Positions 43,252-52,854 of a stretch of 64,000 bases of DNA are shown here, one piece after another. The stretch is taken from positions 18,595-82,594 of the forward strand of contig JAFMHK010000014.1 in the NCBI GenBank assembly GCA_017854585.1, in the 5' to 3' direction. This DNA comes from Paracoccaceae bacterium (lineage in GTDB: Bacteria > Pseudomonadota > Alphaproteobacteria > Rhodobacterales > Rhodobacteraceae). The notes under the pieces are model-generated. The model worked only from the letters and a program-made list of their open reading frames with translations, did no database searches and had not been told where the DNA came from. Every line of letters begins with the position of its first letter. The stretch's first letter is position 1. A program made the position numbers and the translations under genes.

Positions 43252-44286
43252 ATGCGTAACACACTTGCCATTCTTGCCGCCACGACGGCCCTTGCCGCCC
43301 CCGCATTCGCGCAGGAAACCCTTGCCGTCGTCGGCAGCTGGTCCAGCTTGCCCCTGCACAATGAATACGAAGCGCCGTTCTGGAACACGACCCTGCCCGA
43401 GGCGTCCGGTGGTGAAATCAGCGTTGAGTTGACGACGCACAACCAGATGGGCCTTGGCCTTGGCGACATCTATCCGCTTTTGGGTCAGGGCGTTTATGAC
43501 GTCGCCATGACCGTGGCCGATTACGCGGTTGCCGATGCGCCCGAACTTGAGGGGCTGGACGTACCGCTCGTCGCGCTGACCGCCGATGAGGCCCGCGCCA
43601 TGGTCGACGCAGCCCGCCCGATGGTTGACGAGATCTTTGCCAACCGTTTCAACGCCCACGTCCTTGCCATCGCGCCTTACCCGCCGCAGGTCGTGTTCTG
43701 CAACGCCGAGATCTCGGGCCTTGATGATCTTGCGGGGCTGCAGGTTCGTGCATCGGGTCGCATGACCGCCAAGCTGCTAGAGGCGCTTGGGGCCGAGGGC
43801 GTCAACGTATCGTTCGCCGAGGTGCCGGGCGCGCTGCAGAATGGCGTTGTCGATTGCGCCGTGACCGGTGCCGGATCGGGCTATTCCGCCGGGTGGTGGG
43901 AAGTGTCCACGCATCTGCTGCCGATCCCGCTGGGTGGCTGGGATTCCGTCGTGACCGCCATGAACATGGACCGCTGGAATAGCCTGTCGCCTGCGCATCA
44001 GGCCCTGATCGAAGAGCAGATCGTGACCGGGTTCGAAGACCCTGCATGGGCCAGTGCCCAAGGTGCGCTGGATAACGACATCGCCTGCCTGACCGGCATC
44101 GGCGAATGTGCGTCGGGCGACTCTCGCTCGATGGTGCTGGTCGAGGTATCGGACGCCGATTTCGCCCGTGCCCGCGAAGTGCTGACAAGTGAAGTTCTGC
44201 CCGAATGGGCCGAGCGTGCCGGTGGTGACTGGGCCGAGCGTTGGAATGCCAGCGTCGGTGCCGTTGTCGGCGTCACGATCGAATAA
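43252..44286 (+). CDS. dctP: TRAP transporter substrate-binding protein (DctP type)
   Basis: A 344-residue periplasmic protein with signal peptide MRNTLAILAATTALAAPAFAQ and the DctP fold. The carboxylate-binding arginine is likely in GLQVRASGRMTAKLLEALGAEGVNVSFAEVPGALQNGVVDCAVTG, the usual TRAP stretch. Two Cys pairs (FCNAE, VDCAV; IACLTGIGECASGD) are visible. AAGGAGA precedes the ATG. First of dctP-dctQ-dctM. Confidence 0.92.
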   Translation: MRNTLAILAATTALAAPAFAQETLAVVGSWSSLPLHNEYEAPFWNTTLPEASGGEISVELTTHNQMGLGLGDIYPLLGQGVYDVAMTVADYAVADAPELEGLDVPLVALTADEARAMVDAARPMVDEIFANRFNAHVLAIAPYPPQVVFCNAEISGLDDLAGLQVRASGRMTAKLLEALGAEGVNVSFAEVPGALQNGVVDCAVTGAGSGYSAGWWEVSTHLLPIPLGGWDSVVTAMNMDRWNSLSPAHQALIEEQIVTGFEDPAWASAQGALDNDIACLTGIGECASGDSRSMVLVEVSDADFARAREVLTSEVLPEWAERAGGDWAERWNASVGAVVGVTIE

Positions 44287-44314
44287 ACTGCAATCAGCAA
44301 CGGGGTGTGCCGAC

Positions 44315-44863
44315 ATGGAACTGAAGATGATCGAGAGCCTGCGGGCCATCAACAAGGGGGTGGCGATACTTGTCGGCCTTGGGTTGATGGGTTGCGCCGG
44401 GTTTGTCCTGCTCGACATCATTTTGCGACAGGTCGGCACATCCTTTGGCGGCACCGAAGAGATCGCGGGCTATGCCATGGCGCTCGCGACCTCATGGGGC
44501 ATGTCCTACACGCTGCTGGAGCTTGGACATGTGCGGATTGATCTGCTGCGCAGCCGGGCAAAAAGCTTTGGCCGCGCGTTGTTCGATGTCTTTTCGATGA
44601 TCGTCATGTCAGCGGTGATCATCTTCATCGCGATCAAGGCGTGGCCTGTTCTGGAACGGTCGCTGGTGAACGGCAGCCATGCCAACACGCCGCTGGAAAC
44701 ACCGTTGGCGTGGGTTCAGTTCCCATGGTTTGCGGGCTGGGTATGGTTTGCGGTGACGTCGTGCCTTGTCACTCTCGCGGCGCTGAGCCTTTTGGTAAAG
44801 CGCCGCCACGCCGAAACTGAAAGCTTCGTCGGAGCTTTCGCTGAACAGGACATGTTGCAATGA
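44315..44863 (+). CDS. dctQ: TRAP transporter small permease (DctQ type)
   Basis: A 182-residue protein with four membrane helices (about 15-35, 50-75, 90-110, 135-160), including the DctQ pattern DIILRQVGTSFGGTEEIAGYAMALATSWGMSYTLLELGHVRIDLL. Stop overlaps dctM start (ATGA). The upstream Met frames lie inside dctP and are discarded. Confidence 0.9.
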   Translation: MELKMIESLRAINKGVAILVGLGLMGCAGFVLLDIILRQVGTSFGGTEEIAGYAMALATSWGMSYTLLELGHVRIDLLRSRAKSFGRALFDVFSMIVMSAVIIFIAIKAWPVLERSLVNGSHANTPLETPLAWVQFPWFAGWVWFAVTSCLVTLAALSLLVKRRHAETESFVGAFAEQDMLQ

Positions 44864-46143
44864 TCGGCTCCGTCGCCGTAGGGCTGCTTGGCCTACTTAC
44901 CCTTTCGATCCCCGTCGGGATCGTGCTGTTCTTGCTTGGGTTCGGGGTCGATACCTTCTTTTCCAGCTTCCCGCTCAGCCGGGGACTTGGCAATCTGGTC
45001 TGGTCGTCGTCCAATTCCGCGACGCTTATCGCGATCCCGTTTTTTGTGCTGCTCGGCGAGATTCTGGTGCGCAGCGGTGTTGCCACGCGCACCTATGCCG
45101 CCCTGGATCGTTGGGTGTCATGGTTGCCCGGCGGGCTGGTGCACGCGAACATCGCCACCGCCACGATGTTTTCGGCCACCTCCGGCTCGTCGGTGGCGAC
45201 CGCGGCCACCGTTGCAACGGTGGCGATGCCACAGGCCGAAAAGCTGGGGTATGACCCAAAGCTGTTTTCGGGTGCCATCGCGGCCGGCGGAACGCTTGGC
45301 ATCATGATCCCGCCATCGATCAACCTGATCGTTTACGGGTTCCTGACCCAGTCATCGATCCCGCAGCTTTTCCTTGCCGGTCTGATCCCAGGCCTTGCCC
45401 TTGCATTGATGTTCATGGGCATCACGGTAATCCTGTGCCTGCTTCGTCCCAATCTGGGTGGCCTGCGCCGGACCTTCCCCATTGCTCAGATGATGCGGGC
45501 GCTGCTTGATCTGATCCCCATCATCATTCTGTTCGGGCTTATCGTTGGCTCCATCTATCGCGGATGGGCGACCCCTACCGAGGCGGCGGCCGTTGGTGTC
45601 GCCGGTGCCCTGCTGATCGCGGTGGCTTTTGGCGGTGTCTCGCTGTCGATGATGACGCAAAGCATTTTGGGGACGGTCAAGATTACTTCGATGATCATGC
45701 TGATTGTCATCGGTGCATCATTTCTGAACTTCACCCTTGCCTCCGCAGGTCTTGGGCGCGAATTGACGGCGTTCATGACGGACCTTGGGCTGACGCCGTT
45801 CAAGACGATCATGGTTGTCGTCGTCCTGTACATCGTGCTGGGCTTCTTCATCGAAACGCTGTCGCTGATGGTCGTGACGATCCCGATCATCGTGCCACTG
45901 GTTGTCGAACAGGGCTACGATACGATCTGGTTCGGGATCTTGATGATCGTGTTGATCGAAATGGCGCTGATCACACCGCCTGTGGGCCTGAACCTCTACG
46001 TGGTGCAAGGTGCGCGAAAATCCGGCTCGTTGAGCGAGGTGATGTTGGGAACCATTCCATACGTCTGCATGATGTTGCTGATGGTCGGCCTGCTGATCGC
46101 GTTCCCAAGCATTGCCTTGTTCTTGCCTGCGGCGCTGAATTAA
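44860..46143 (+). CDS. dctM: TRAP transporter large permease (DctM type)
   Basis: A 427-residue, ~12-helix permease. DctM signatures: FVLLGEILVRSGVATRTYAALDRWVSWLPGGLVHANIATATMFSATSGSSVATAATVATVAMPQ and LGIMIPPSINLIVYGFLTQSSIPQLFLAGLIPG. It moves the solute with Na+. The complete three-part transporter in an oxoprolinase operon suggests a pyrrolidone, glutamate-type or similar acid as substrate. Confidence 0.93.
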   Translation: MIGSVAVGLLGLLTLSIPVGIVLFLLGFGVDTFFSSFPLSRGLGNLVWSSSNSATLIAIPFFVLLGEILVRSGVATRTYAALDRWVSWLPGGLVHANIATATMFSATSGSSVATAATVATVAMPQAEKLGYDPKLFSGAIAAGGTLGIMIPPSINLIVYGFLTQSSIPQLFLAGLIPGLALALMFMGITVILCLLRPNLGGLRRTFPIAQMMRALLDLIPIIILFGLIVGSIYRGWATPTEAAAVGVAGALLIAVAFGGVSLSMMTQSILGTVKITSMIMLIVIGASFLNFTLASAGLGRELTAFMTDLGLTPFKTIMVVVVLYIVLGFFIETLSLMVVTIPIIVPLVVEQGYDTIWFGILMIVLIEMALITPPVGLNLYVVQGARKSGSLSEVMLGTIPYVCMMLLMVGLLIAFPSIALFLPAALN

Positions 46144-46212
46144 CCGATTTCAACAATTGAACCATGATGATGCCGTTCGATATTCGCTCGGCTGGTGAGG
46201 GAGATACGTCTG

Positions 46213-49200
46213 ATGTGGCAGTTTTGGGTCGACCGCGGCGGCACCTTCACCGACATCGTGGCGAAGGATCCCGGCGGCAGTTTGCGCACGCATAAACTCC
46301 TGTCGGAAAACCCAGAGGTCTATGCTGACGCCGCCGTGCACGGCATTCGCGCGCTCTTGGGGTTGCAGGCCGACGACCCCATTCCGCCGGGTCGGATTGG
46401 TGCGGTCAAGATGGGTACAACGGTTGCAACCAATGCCCTGTTGGAGCGCAAGGGCGAACGGACCGTCTTGTTGATCACGAAGGGCCTGCGCGATCTGCTG
46501 CGGATTGGTTATCAGAACCGGCCCCGGCTGTTCGATCTCAATATCGTGCTGCCCGAACTGCTTTATGACGACGTGATCGAGATTGACGAACGCGTCGATG
46601 CGCAGGGCGTGGTGATTGCCCCGCTTGACGCGGAGGCCGCCCGCGATGCCGTGAAACGGGCGCATGGCGCGGGGTATCGCTCGGTCGCGATTGCGCTGAT
46701 GCACAGCTACCGCTTTCCCGCCCATGAGATCACCCTTGGGGAAATGGCCGAGGATGCAGGCTTTACCCAAGTCTCACTGAGCCACAAGGCAAGCCCGCTG
46801 ATCAAGCTGGTTTCGCGCGGTGATACCGCCGTGGTCGACGCCTATCTGTCGCCGATCTTGCGACGCTACGTGCGACAGGTGGCCGACGCGCTCGGCACCG
46901 CCAAGGGCGGGTGTGAACGGCTGATGTTCATGCGCTCGAACGGCGGTCTGACGGATGCCAGCCTGTTTGAAGGCCGCGATGCCATTTTGTCCGGTCCTGC
47001 AGGCGGGGTTGTCGGCATGGTGCGCACGGCTGCCGAACAGGGGTTCGACCGGCTGATCGGCTTTGACATGGGCGGCACCTCGACGGATGTGTGCCATTAC
47101 GCCGGTGAATTCGAGCGGAGCTTCGAGACCGAGGTCGCGGGAGTGCGGATGCGCGCGCCGATGATGTCGATCCACACCGTTGCGGCGGGCGGTGGGTCCA
47201 TCTTGTCGTATCGCGATGGGCGTATGCAGGTCGGCCCGGAAAGCGCGGGCGCAAATCCCGGCCCCGCTGCCTATCGCCGGGGCGGCCCGTTGACTGTCAC
47301 CGATTGTAACGTGCTGTTGGGCAAACTGCAGCCTGATCAGTTTCCCGCCGTGTTCGGCCCCAACGCCGATCAACGCCTTGATGTCGACGTCGTGCGCAAG
47401 AAGTTTGCCGAACTTGCCGCACAGATCGACGGTGATCGCGCCGTTGAGGATATTGCCGAAGGCTTCTTGCGCATTGCCGTTGAAAACATGGCAAACGCCA
47501 TCAAGAAGATCAGTGTTCAGCGCGGTTATGACGTCACCAAATACACCATGAACTGCTTTGGTGGCGCGGGTGGGCAACACGCCTGTCTGGTGGCCGATGC
47601 GTTGGGCATGGAAAGTATCTTCATCCACCCATTCGCCGGTGTGCTTTCTGCATTCGGAATGGGCCTCGCCGATGTCCGCGCGATGCGCGAGCACCAGTTC
47701 GGTCAGGGGTTCGACCAACTGGAAAAGGCGAACGATATCCTTGTCACGCTGACTGCCGATGCCCGCGCCGAGGTCACGGACCAAGGGGTTGCCGCCGACC
47801 AGATCGAAATTGTTACCACGGCCCATATCCGGCCAAGCGGAGCGCAGCAGACGCTGCCCGTGGCCTTCGGGACACCGGCACAGATGACGGCCGCCTTCGA
47901 AGAGGCGCACCAGCAACGTTTTGGCTTTGTACCAACAGACGCCGCCTTGCTGATCGACATGCTGACCGCCGAGGCGATCGGCTCCACCGGCGAAAGCGTG
48001 GACCTGCCCGATAACGTCGCCGTGGATGCGGCGTCCGTGACAGGCAAGATGTGGTCGAACGGTGCGTGGCGCGATGTGCCAATGATCGACCGCACCCAGA
48101 TGGCCACCGGTGCGCGTGTCGACGGCCCCGCCATCTTGACTGAACCGACCGGCACGAACATCCTTGAGGACGGCTGGCAGTCGACGTGCGCCACGGGCGG
48201 CAACCTGATCTTGACGCGCACATCTCCGTTGGCCCGGACCGAAGCGATCGGAACCTCGGTCGATCCGGTCATGTTGGAGGTGTTCAACAACCTTTTCATG
48301 TCGATTGCCGACCAGATGGGCGCAACGCTGGCGAACACCGCGTATTCGGTCAATATCAAGGAACGCTACGACTTTTCCTGCGCGATCTTCGACGAATCCG
48401 GTGATCTGGTCGCAAACGCGCCACACGTGCCGGTGCACTTGGGTTCCATGTCCGAAAGTGTCCGCACGATCTTGCGGCAGAACACAGGTAACATCCGCCC
48501 CGGCGACGTGTTCATGATGAACAACCCCTACAATGGCGGCACCCACCTGCCCGATGTCACCGTCATCACCCCCGTGTTCGACAGCGGCGGCACCCGGATC
48601 ATCTACACTGTCGCAAGCCGGGGCCACCATGCCGACATCGGCGGCAAGACGCCGGGATCCGCGCCGCCCGACAGCCGCACCATCGATGAAGAGGGCGTGC
48701 TGATCGACAATTTCCTGTTGGTGAAACAAGGCCGTCTTCGCGATATCGAGACGCGCGCGCTTTTGGCATCGGGGCGGTATCCGTGCCGCAACATCAACCA
48801 GAACATGGCCGATCTTTCCGCCCAGGTTGCCGCCAATGCGACCGGCGTCGGCGAGTTGCAGCGCATCACCACCCAGTTCGGGATCGATGCGGTCCACGCC
48901 TATATGGGCCACGTGCAGGACAATGCCGAGGAAAGCGTTCGCCGTGTCCTTGATGTATTGCGCGATTGCGCCTTCACCTATCCGCTGGACGATGGAGCGC
49001 TGATCAAGGTGGCCATCACGGTCGATCGTGACGCACGGCAGGCCCACATCGATTTTACCGGCACGTCGGGGCAAAGCGAATTCAACTACAATGCACCGCT
49101 GGCAATCTGCCGGGCCGTCGTTCTCTATGTCTTCCGGACACTTGTGGGCAGCGACATTCCGATGAATGAGGGCTGTCTGAAGCCTCTGACCCTGACGGTT

Positions 49201-49809
49201 CCGGAAGGCTCGATGATCAATCCCAAGGCGCCAGCTGCGGTTATTTCCGGCAATACCGAGGTCAGCCAAGCAATCGCCGACACGCTTTATGGGGCACTTG
49301 GGGTCATTGCCGGCAGTCAGGGGACGATGAACAACTTCGTCTATGGCAACGAGACCTACCAGAATTACGAAACCATTTGCGGTGGCACCGGCGCGGGCGA
49401 CGGCTTTGACGGAACCAGTGCCGTTCACAGCCACATGACCAATACGCGCATGACAGACCCCGAGGTGCTGGAAACGCGGTTCCCGGTCCGGGTTGATGAA
49501 TTCTCCATTCGGAAAGGGTCCGGTGGTGCTGGCGCCTATGTTGGCGGCGATGGTATCGTCCGCCGTCTGCGGTTTCTTGAGCCGATGACCGTAACCGTCT
49601 TGTCATCACATCGCACGGTTCCGCCCCATGGTGCGGCGGGGGGGCTGCCCGGCAAGGTCGGCAAGAACAGCATCGTCCGGCAAGATGGCATGGTTGTGCC
49701 GCTCAAGGGCAACGACGAGGCGCAAGTGCAGGCAGGCGATGTATTCGTGATGAAGACGCCAGGTGGCGGCGGCTTTGGCATGGCCGGTTCGCGCGCCAAG
49801 CCGAAATAG
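46213..49809 (+). CDS. 5-oxoprolinase / hydantoinase A-B fusion (ATP-hydrolysing)
   Basis: A 1198-residue fusion of HyuA-like (~1-670) and HyuB-like (~690-1190) parts, the layout of eukaryotic and bacterial 5-oxoprolinase. The first half has an ASKHA-type nucleotide fold: [41 protein letters not shown], and [14 protein letters not shown]. The second has [51 protein letters not shown] and the end [11 protein letters not shown]. Family reaction: 5-oxo-L-proline + ATP + H2O to L-glutamate + ADP + Pi. With a D-glutamate-cyclase-like neighbour the physiological substrate may be oxoproline or a related lactam; activity is inferred. Confidence 0.9.
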   Translation: MWQFWVDRGGTFTDIVAKDPGGSLRTHKLLSENPEVYADAAVHGIRALLGLQADDPIPPGRIGAVKMGTTVATNALLERKGERTVLLITKGLRDLLRIGYQNRPRLFDLNIVLPELLYDDVIEIDERVDAQGVVIAPLDAEAARDAVKRAHGAGYRSVAIALMHSYRFPAHEITLGEMAEDAGFTQVSLSHKASPLIKLVSRGDTAVVDAYLSPILRRYVRQVADALGTAKGGCERLMFMRSNGGLTDASLFEGRDAILSGPAGGVVGMVRTAAEQGFDRLIGFDMGGTSTDVCHYAGEFERSFETEVAGVRMRAPMMSIHTVAAGGGSILSYRDGRMQVGPESAGANPGPAAYRRGGPLTVTDCNVLLGKLQPDQFPAVFGPNADQRLDVDVVRKKFAELAAQIDGDRAVEDIAEGFLRIAVENMANAIKKISVQRGYDVTKYTMNCFGGAGGQHACLVADALGMESIFIHPFAGVLSAFGMGLADVRAMREHQFGQGFDQLEKANDILVTLTADARAEVTDQGVAADQIEIVTTAHIRPSGAQQTLPVAFGTPAQMTAAFEEAHQQRFGFVPTDAALLIDMLTAEAIGSTGESVDLPDNVAVDAASVTGKMWSNGAWRDVPMIDRTQMATGARVDGPAILTEPTGTNILEDGWQSTCATGGNLILTRTSPLARTEAIGTSVDPVMLEVFNNLFMSIADQMGATLANTAYSVNIKERYDFSCAIFDESGDLVANAPHVPVHLGSMSESVRTILRQNTGNIRPGDVFMMNNPYNGGTHLPDVTVITPVFDSGGTRIIYTVASRGHHADIGGKTPGSAPPDSRTIDEEGVLIDNFLLVKQGRLRDIETRALLASGRYPCRNINQNMADLSAQVAANATGVGELQRITTQFGIDAVHAYMGHVQDNAEESVRRVLDVLRDCAFTYPLDDGALIKVAITVDRDARQAHIDFTGTSGQSEFNYNAPLAICRAVVLYVFRTLVGSDIPMNEGCLKPLTLTVPEGSMINPKAPAAVISGNTEVSQAIADTLYGALGVIAGSQGTMNNFVYGNETYQNYETICGGTGAGDGFDGTSAVHSHMTNTRMTDPEVLETRFPVRVDEFSIRKGSGGAGAYVGGDGIVRRLRFLEPMTVTVLSSHRTVPPHGAAGGLPGKVGKNSIVRQDGMVVPLKGNDEAQVQAGDVFVMKTPGGGGFGMAGSRAKPK

Positions 49810-49827
49810 ACAAAAAGCGGGAAACAG

Positions 49828-50481
49828 ATGCAATTCAGTCATGAGAACGGCGAGATCGATGTCGCGATCAAGGATTTGGTGGTCGCCGGATGGACCGGGC
49901 GGGACAAGGCCGCCGTGGCCCACCACATTCAGGAACTGCAAGACATCGGCGTCGCACCGCCGTCACAAACACCGTTGTTTTACCGGGTCTCCCGCACGCT
50001 TCTTGTACAGTCGGACCATATTCAGGTTGTGGGGTCCGGGTCTTCTGGTGAAGCGGAACCGCTGCTTCTGAACCACGACGGATCACTCTGGCTTGGGCTC
50101 GCCTCGGATCATACCGACCGCGAGATGGAGGCGATGTCCGTTGCGCTTTCAAAGCAAGCCTGCCCCAAAGTCTGCGCCAACACGCTTTGGCTGTTTGCCG
50201 ATGTGGCAGACCACCTTGATACGCTGATACTGCGGTCTTGGGTCAGGGATGAAGGTGATTGGGAGCTTTACCAAGACGGAACATTGAAATCGATCCTGCC
50301 CCTGCCGACCCTGATGGCGAAATTTCCACTGGATGCCGGGGCTGGCATGCTTTGCGGAACCCTGCCCGCCATCGGTAGCATCCGCAGTGCGCGGTTCTTC
50401 CGCGCGGAACTGCATGATCCGGTGTTGGGGCGGTCGATTACACTGACTTACCAGACAAGCGAACTTCCCAAAGTAGCCTGA
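49828..50481 (+). CDS. DUF2848 family protein
   Basis: A 217-residue soluble protein of DUF2848, a family related in fold to fumarylacetoacetate hydrolase. Recognisable: DLVVAGWTGRDKAAVAHHIQELQDIGVAPPSQTPLFYRVSRTLL and LGLASDHTDREMEAMSVALSKQACPKVCANTLWLF. DUF2848 genes often accompany hydantoinase/oxoprolinase operons. Last gene before a strong terminator. Function unknown. Confidence 0.8.
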   Translation: MQFSHENGEIDVAIKDLVVAGWTGRDKAAVAHHIQELQDIGVAPPSQTPLFYRVSRTLLVQSDHIQVVGSGSSGEAEPLLLNHDGSLWLGLASDHTDREMEAMSVALSKQACPKVCANTLWLFADVADHLDTLILRSWVRDEGDWELYQDGTLKSILPLPTLMAKFPLDAGAGMLCGTLPAIGSIRSARFFRAELHDPVLGRSITLTYQTSELPKVA

Positions 50482-50486
50482 TGGCC

Positions 50487-50538
50487 GGGGCCGTATCGCA
50501 TACCCGGGAAACGTTATCCCGGCATGCGATACGGCCCC
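50487..50538 (+). terminator. Strong intrinsic-type terminator, possibly bidirectional
   Basis: A perfect 15-bp stem (GGGGCCGTATCGCAT at 50487-50501 with ATGCGATACGGCCCC at 50524-50538). Its 22-base apical part contains a second 6-bp stem (CCGGGA with TCCCGG). A short TTTG follows. It starts 5 bases after the DUF2848 stop and sits between convergent genes, so it may stop transcription from both sides. Confidence 0.85.
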
Positions 50539-50582
50539 TTTGTGGCGTGATCAGCTGGCCGCGCCGCACACAGGCCTGATCC

Positions 50583-51416
50583 CTATGCCGCAAGACCAAG
50601 AATGGCGCGGGCCGTGGCCACATCGGCGACGGGTCGTTCGTGGCGGTCGCAGACTTCGACCAGACGCTTGACCAGCGCGGCATTCGACGGGGCCAACCGG
50701 TCACGATCAAGGCGCACATTGTCCTCAAGCCCGGTGCGGGCATGACCGCCCGCGGCAACTGCCCATTCGTTCAAGACAATCTGGTTCGGCCCAATACCCG
50801 CGGCACACCACGGCGCACCGGGGAACAGACGGTTGACCGTTTGAAGATAGAAGTCGAACACATGCCTGTCGGCTGGCATCGCGTTCTTCACGCCCATCAC
50901 GAACTGCACATAGGGCACATCTTTTATCTGGCCCTTTGCATACATGTCCGCAGCTTTCAGGATATGCGACAGATCGAAGGCTTCAATCTCGGGCTTGACC
51001 CCATAGGTCAGCATCTCGGACGCCAGCCAATCCACCAGATCTGGCGGATTTTCATAGACCCGCGTCGGGAAATTGTTCGATCCGACCGACAAGGACGCCA
51101 TGTCCGGTTTCAACGGCAACATGCCGCCACGCGCCTGCCCCGCACCCGAGCGACCTCCCGTGGAAAACTGGATGATCATGCCGGGGCAATGCTTTTCCAG
51201 CCCCTCTTTCAACGCGGCGAACTTGTCCGGGTCGCTGGATGGGGTCTGATCTTCGTTGCGGACATGCGCATGACAGATGGTGGCCCCCGCCTCAAAGGCG
51301 GCATGGCTGCTTTCGATCTGTTCGGCCACCGAGATCGGGACCGCCGGATTGCTTGCCTTGGTCGGCACGGACCCGGTAATTGCCACGCAGATGATGCAGG
51401 GATCGCTCTTACTCAT
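50583..51416 (-). CDS. BKACE-family beta-keto acid cleavage enzyme (DUF849)
   Basis: A 277-residue TIM-barrel protein of the 3-keto-5-aminohexanoate cleavage family, which cleaves a beta-keto acid with acetyl-CoA to acetoacetate plus a CoA ester. Typical stretches: AVPISVAEQIESSHAAFEAGATICHAHVRNEDQTPSSDPDKF (zinc His), ASLSVGSNNFPTRVYENPP and GHARTGLEDN. Zinc ligands HAH are present. The substrate differs between subfamilies and cannot be read here. A 262-bp gap separates it from ackA. Confidence 0.88.
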   Translation of the reverse strand: MSKSDPCIICVAITGSVPTKASNPAVPISVAEQIESSHAAFEAGATICHAHVRNEDQTPSSDPDKFAALKEGLEKHCPGMIIQFSTGGRSGAGQARGGMLPLKPDMASLSVGSNNFPTRVYENPPDLVDWLASEMLTYGVKPEIEAFDLSHILKAADMYAKGQIKDVPYVQFVMGVKNAMPADRHVFDFYLQTVNRLFPGAPWCAAGIGPNQIVLNEWAVAAGGHARTGLEDNVRLDRDRLAPSNAALVKRLVEVCDRHERPVADVATARAILGLAA

Positions 51417-51678
51417 CGTTCAGCTGCCAGTGCATAATCATGTCTCACCTCATGAAATTGGCCATATGTGCCTGCATCGACGATTTGTTCGGGATCGTCA
51501 ATGTACAGGGCGTTCGATCAGCAGGCGCACCCTTGCGCCCCAAACGCGATCGAAACGGCCATATACATGGCGATCAAGAAGATACCCGACCACCATGTCC
51601 AACCTTTCCCACCCCATGATGGTTTGAGAATGTGAAGCGCGTCGTCATCGCCCCGCCAAGGGTAATGTGCGCGTTTCG

Positions 51679-52854
51679 TCAATGGCACCCCACCGACACC
51701 GCAGCGCGGGCGATGACCAGTTCTTCATTCGTCGGAATGACAAGAACCCGCACCCGGGCTTCCGGCACGCTGATCACGGGGTCATTGGCGGCATTGCGGG
51801 CTGGATCAATCTGAATACCTATCCAATCAAGACCACTACAAACCTGTTCGCGTACGGGGGCGGCGTTTTCGCCGATACCACCGGTGAAAACAACGCCGTC
51901 CAACCCCTTGAGTGCGGCGGCCAATCCACCCAGTTCGCGGCGTATCCGAAAGCAGAAATAGTCGATTGCCTGACGCGCCTGCAACGCATCAGACGCCAAG
52001 AGCGTGCGCATGTCATGGCTGATGCCCGACAGCCCCAAAAGCCCCGACCGCCGATAAAGCAGGTCAGCGATCGCATCGGCGTCCAGTCCTTCTTCCTGCA
52101 TCAGATACAGGACAACGCCCGGGTCCAATTGCCCCGATCTGGTTCCCATCGGCAGCCCATCAAGCGCCGAGAACCCCATGGATGATGCAATGGAACGGCC
52201 CCCGTGCAATCCACACATGGATGCCCCGTTGCCCAAGTGGGCCACCACCACGCGCCCCGCATGCAGCGCCGGGTCCATTTGCGCCAGCTTGCCCGCGATG
52301 TAGTCATAGCTCAGCCCGTGAAAGCCGTAGCGGCGCACGCCCTTGTCATAATACTGCCGCGGCAAGGCGAAGGTGTCGTTTACAAAGGGATGGCCTCGGT
52401 GAAAGGCGGTATCGAAACAGGCAACCTGCCGGGCGGCCGGAAAGGCCGCCAGAGCCGCCCGGATCCCGGCAAGGTTGTGGGGTTGGTGCAATGGCGCAAA
52501 GGAGGTGAATTGCGCCAGTCGGGCCAGCACCTCGGGCGTGATCGGCACTGGCGTGACAAAATCAAGCCCGCCATGAACGACACGGTGGCCGACGGCCGTG
52601 ATGTCGGCTTGGGGGAACCTGTGGTTGATCTTTGCCAAGGCGGCGGTCAACGCGCCCCCGTGATCGGCGGCCTGATCCGGGGGCAAGTCTGTTTGCGCCA
52701 AGCGCACGCCATCCATGTCATACAGATGCATACGGGCCATGCCACCGATCCGTTCGACCAGTCCTGTGGCCAAGGGGCCGGGTTCAACTGCGGCGGTATA
52801 AAGGCCAAACTTCAACGACGACGATCCGGCATTCAGAACCAGCACATGCCGCAT
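51679..52854 (-). CDS. ackA: Acetate (short-chain acyl) kinase
   Basis: A 391-residue ASKHA kinase: VLVLNAGSSSLKFGLY at the N-terminus, GHRVVHGGLDF, FDTAFHRGHPF, RYGFHGLSYDY, HLGNGASMCGLHGGRS and FTGGIGENAAPVREQVCSGL, all acetate kinase motifs. It makes ATP from acetyl-phosphate and ADP. The ATG at 52854 overlaps the stop of the MaoC-Pta gene, so the two work as a pair. Confidence 0.92.
   Translation of the reverse strand: MRHVLVLNAGSSSLKFGLYTAAVEPGPLATGLVERIGGMARMHLYDMDGVRLAQTDLPPDQAADHGGALTAALAKINHRFPQADITAVGHRVVHGGLDFVTPVPITPEVLARLAQFTSFAPLHQPHNLAGIRAALAAFPAARQVACFDTAFHRGHPFVNDTFALPRQYYDKGVRRYGFHGLSYDYIAGKLAQMDPALHAGRVVVAHLGNGASMCGLHGGRSIASSMGFSALDGLPMGTRSGQLDPGVVLYLMQEEGLDADAIADLLYRRSGLLGLSGISHDMRTLLASDALQARQAIDYFCFRIRRELGGLAAALKGLDGVVFTGGIGENAAPVREQVCSGLDWIGIQIDPARNAANDPVISVPEARVRVLVIPTNEELVIARAAVSVGCH

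Noticed and set aside
46774..49434. 886-codon minus-strand frame opposite 5-oxoprolinase
   Set aside because: Mirror of the strong plus-strand 5-oxoprolinase frame; composition is histidine/arginine-rich and domain-free, as expected from GC-rich antisense.
51417..51678. Possible small gene in the gap before ackA
   Set aside because: No frame with a start, ribosome site and protein-like composition; reported only as a gap.
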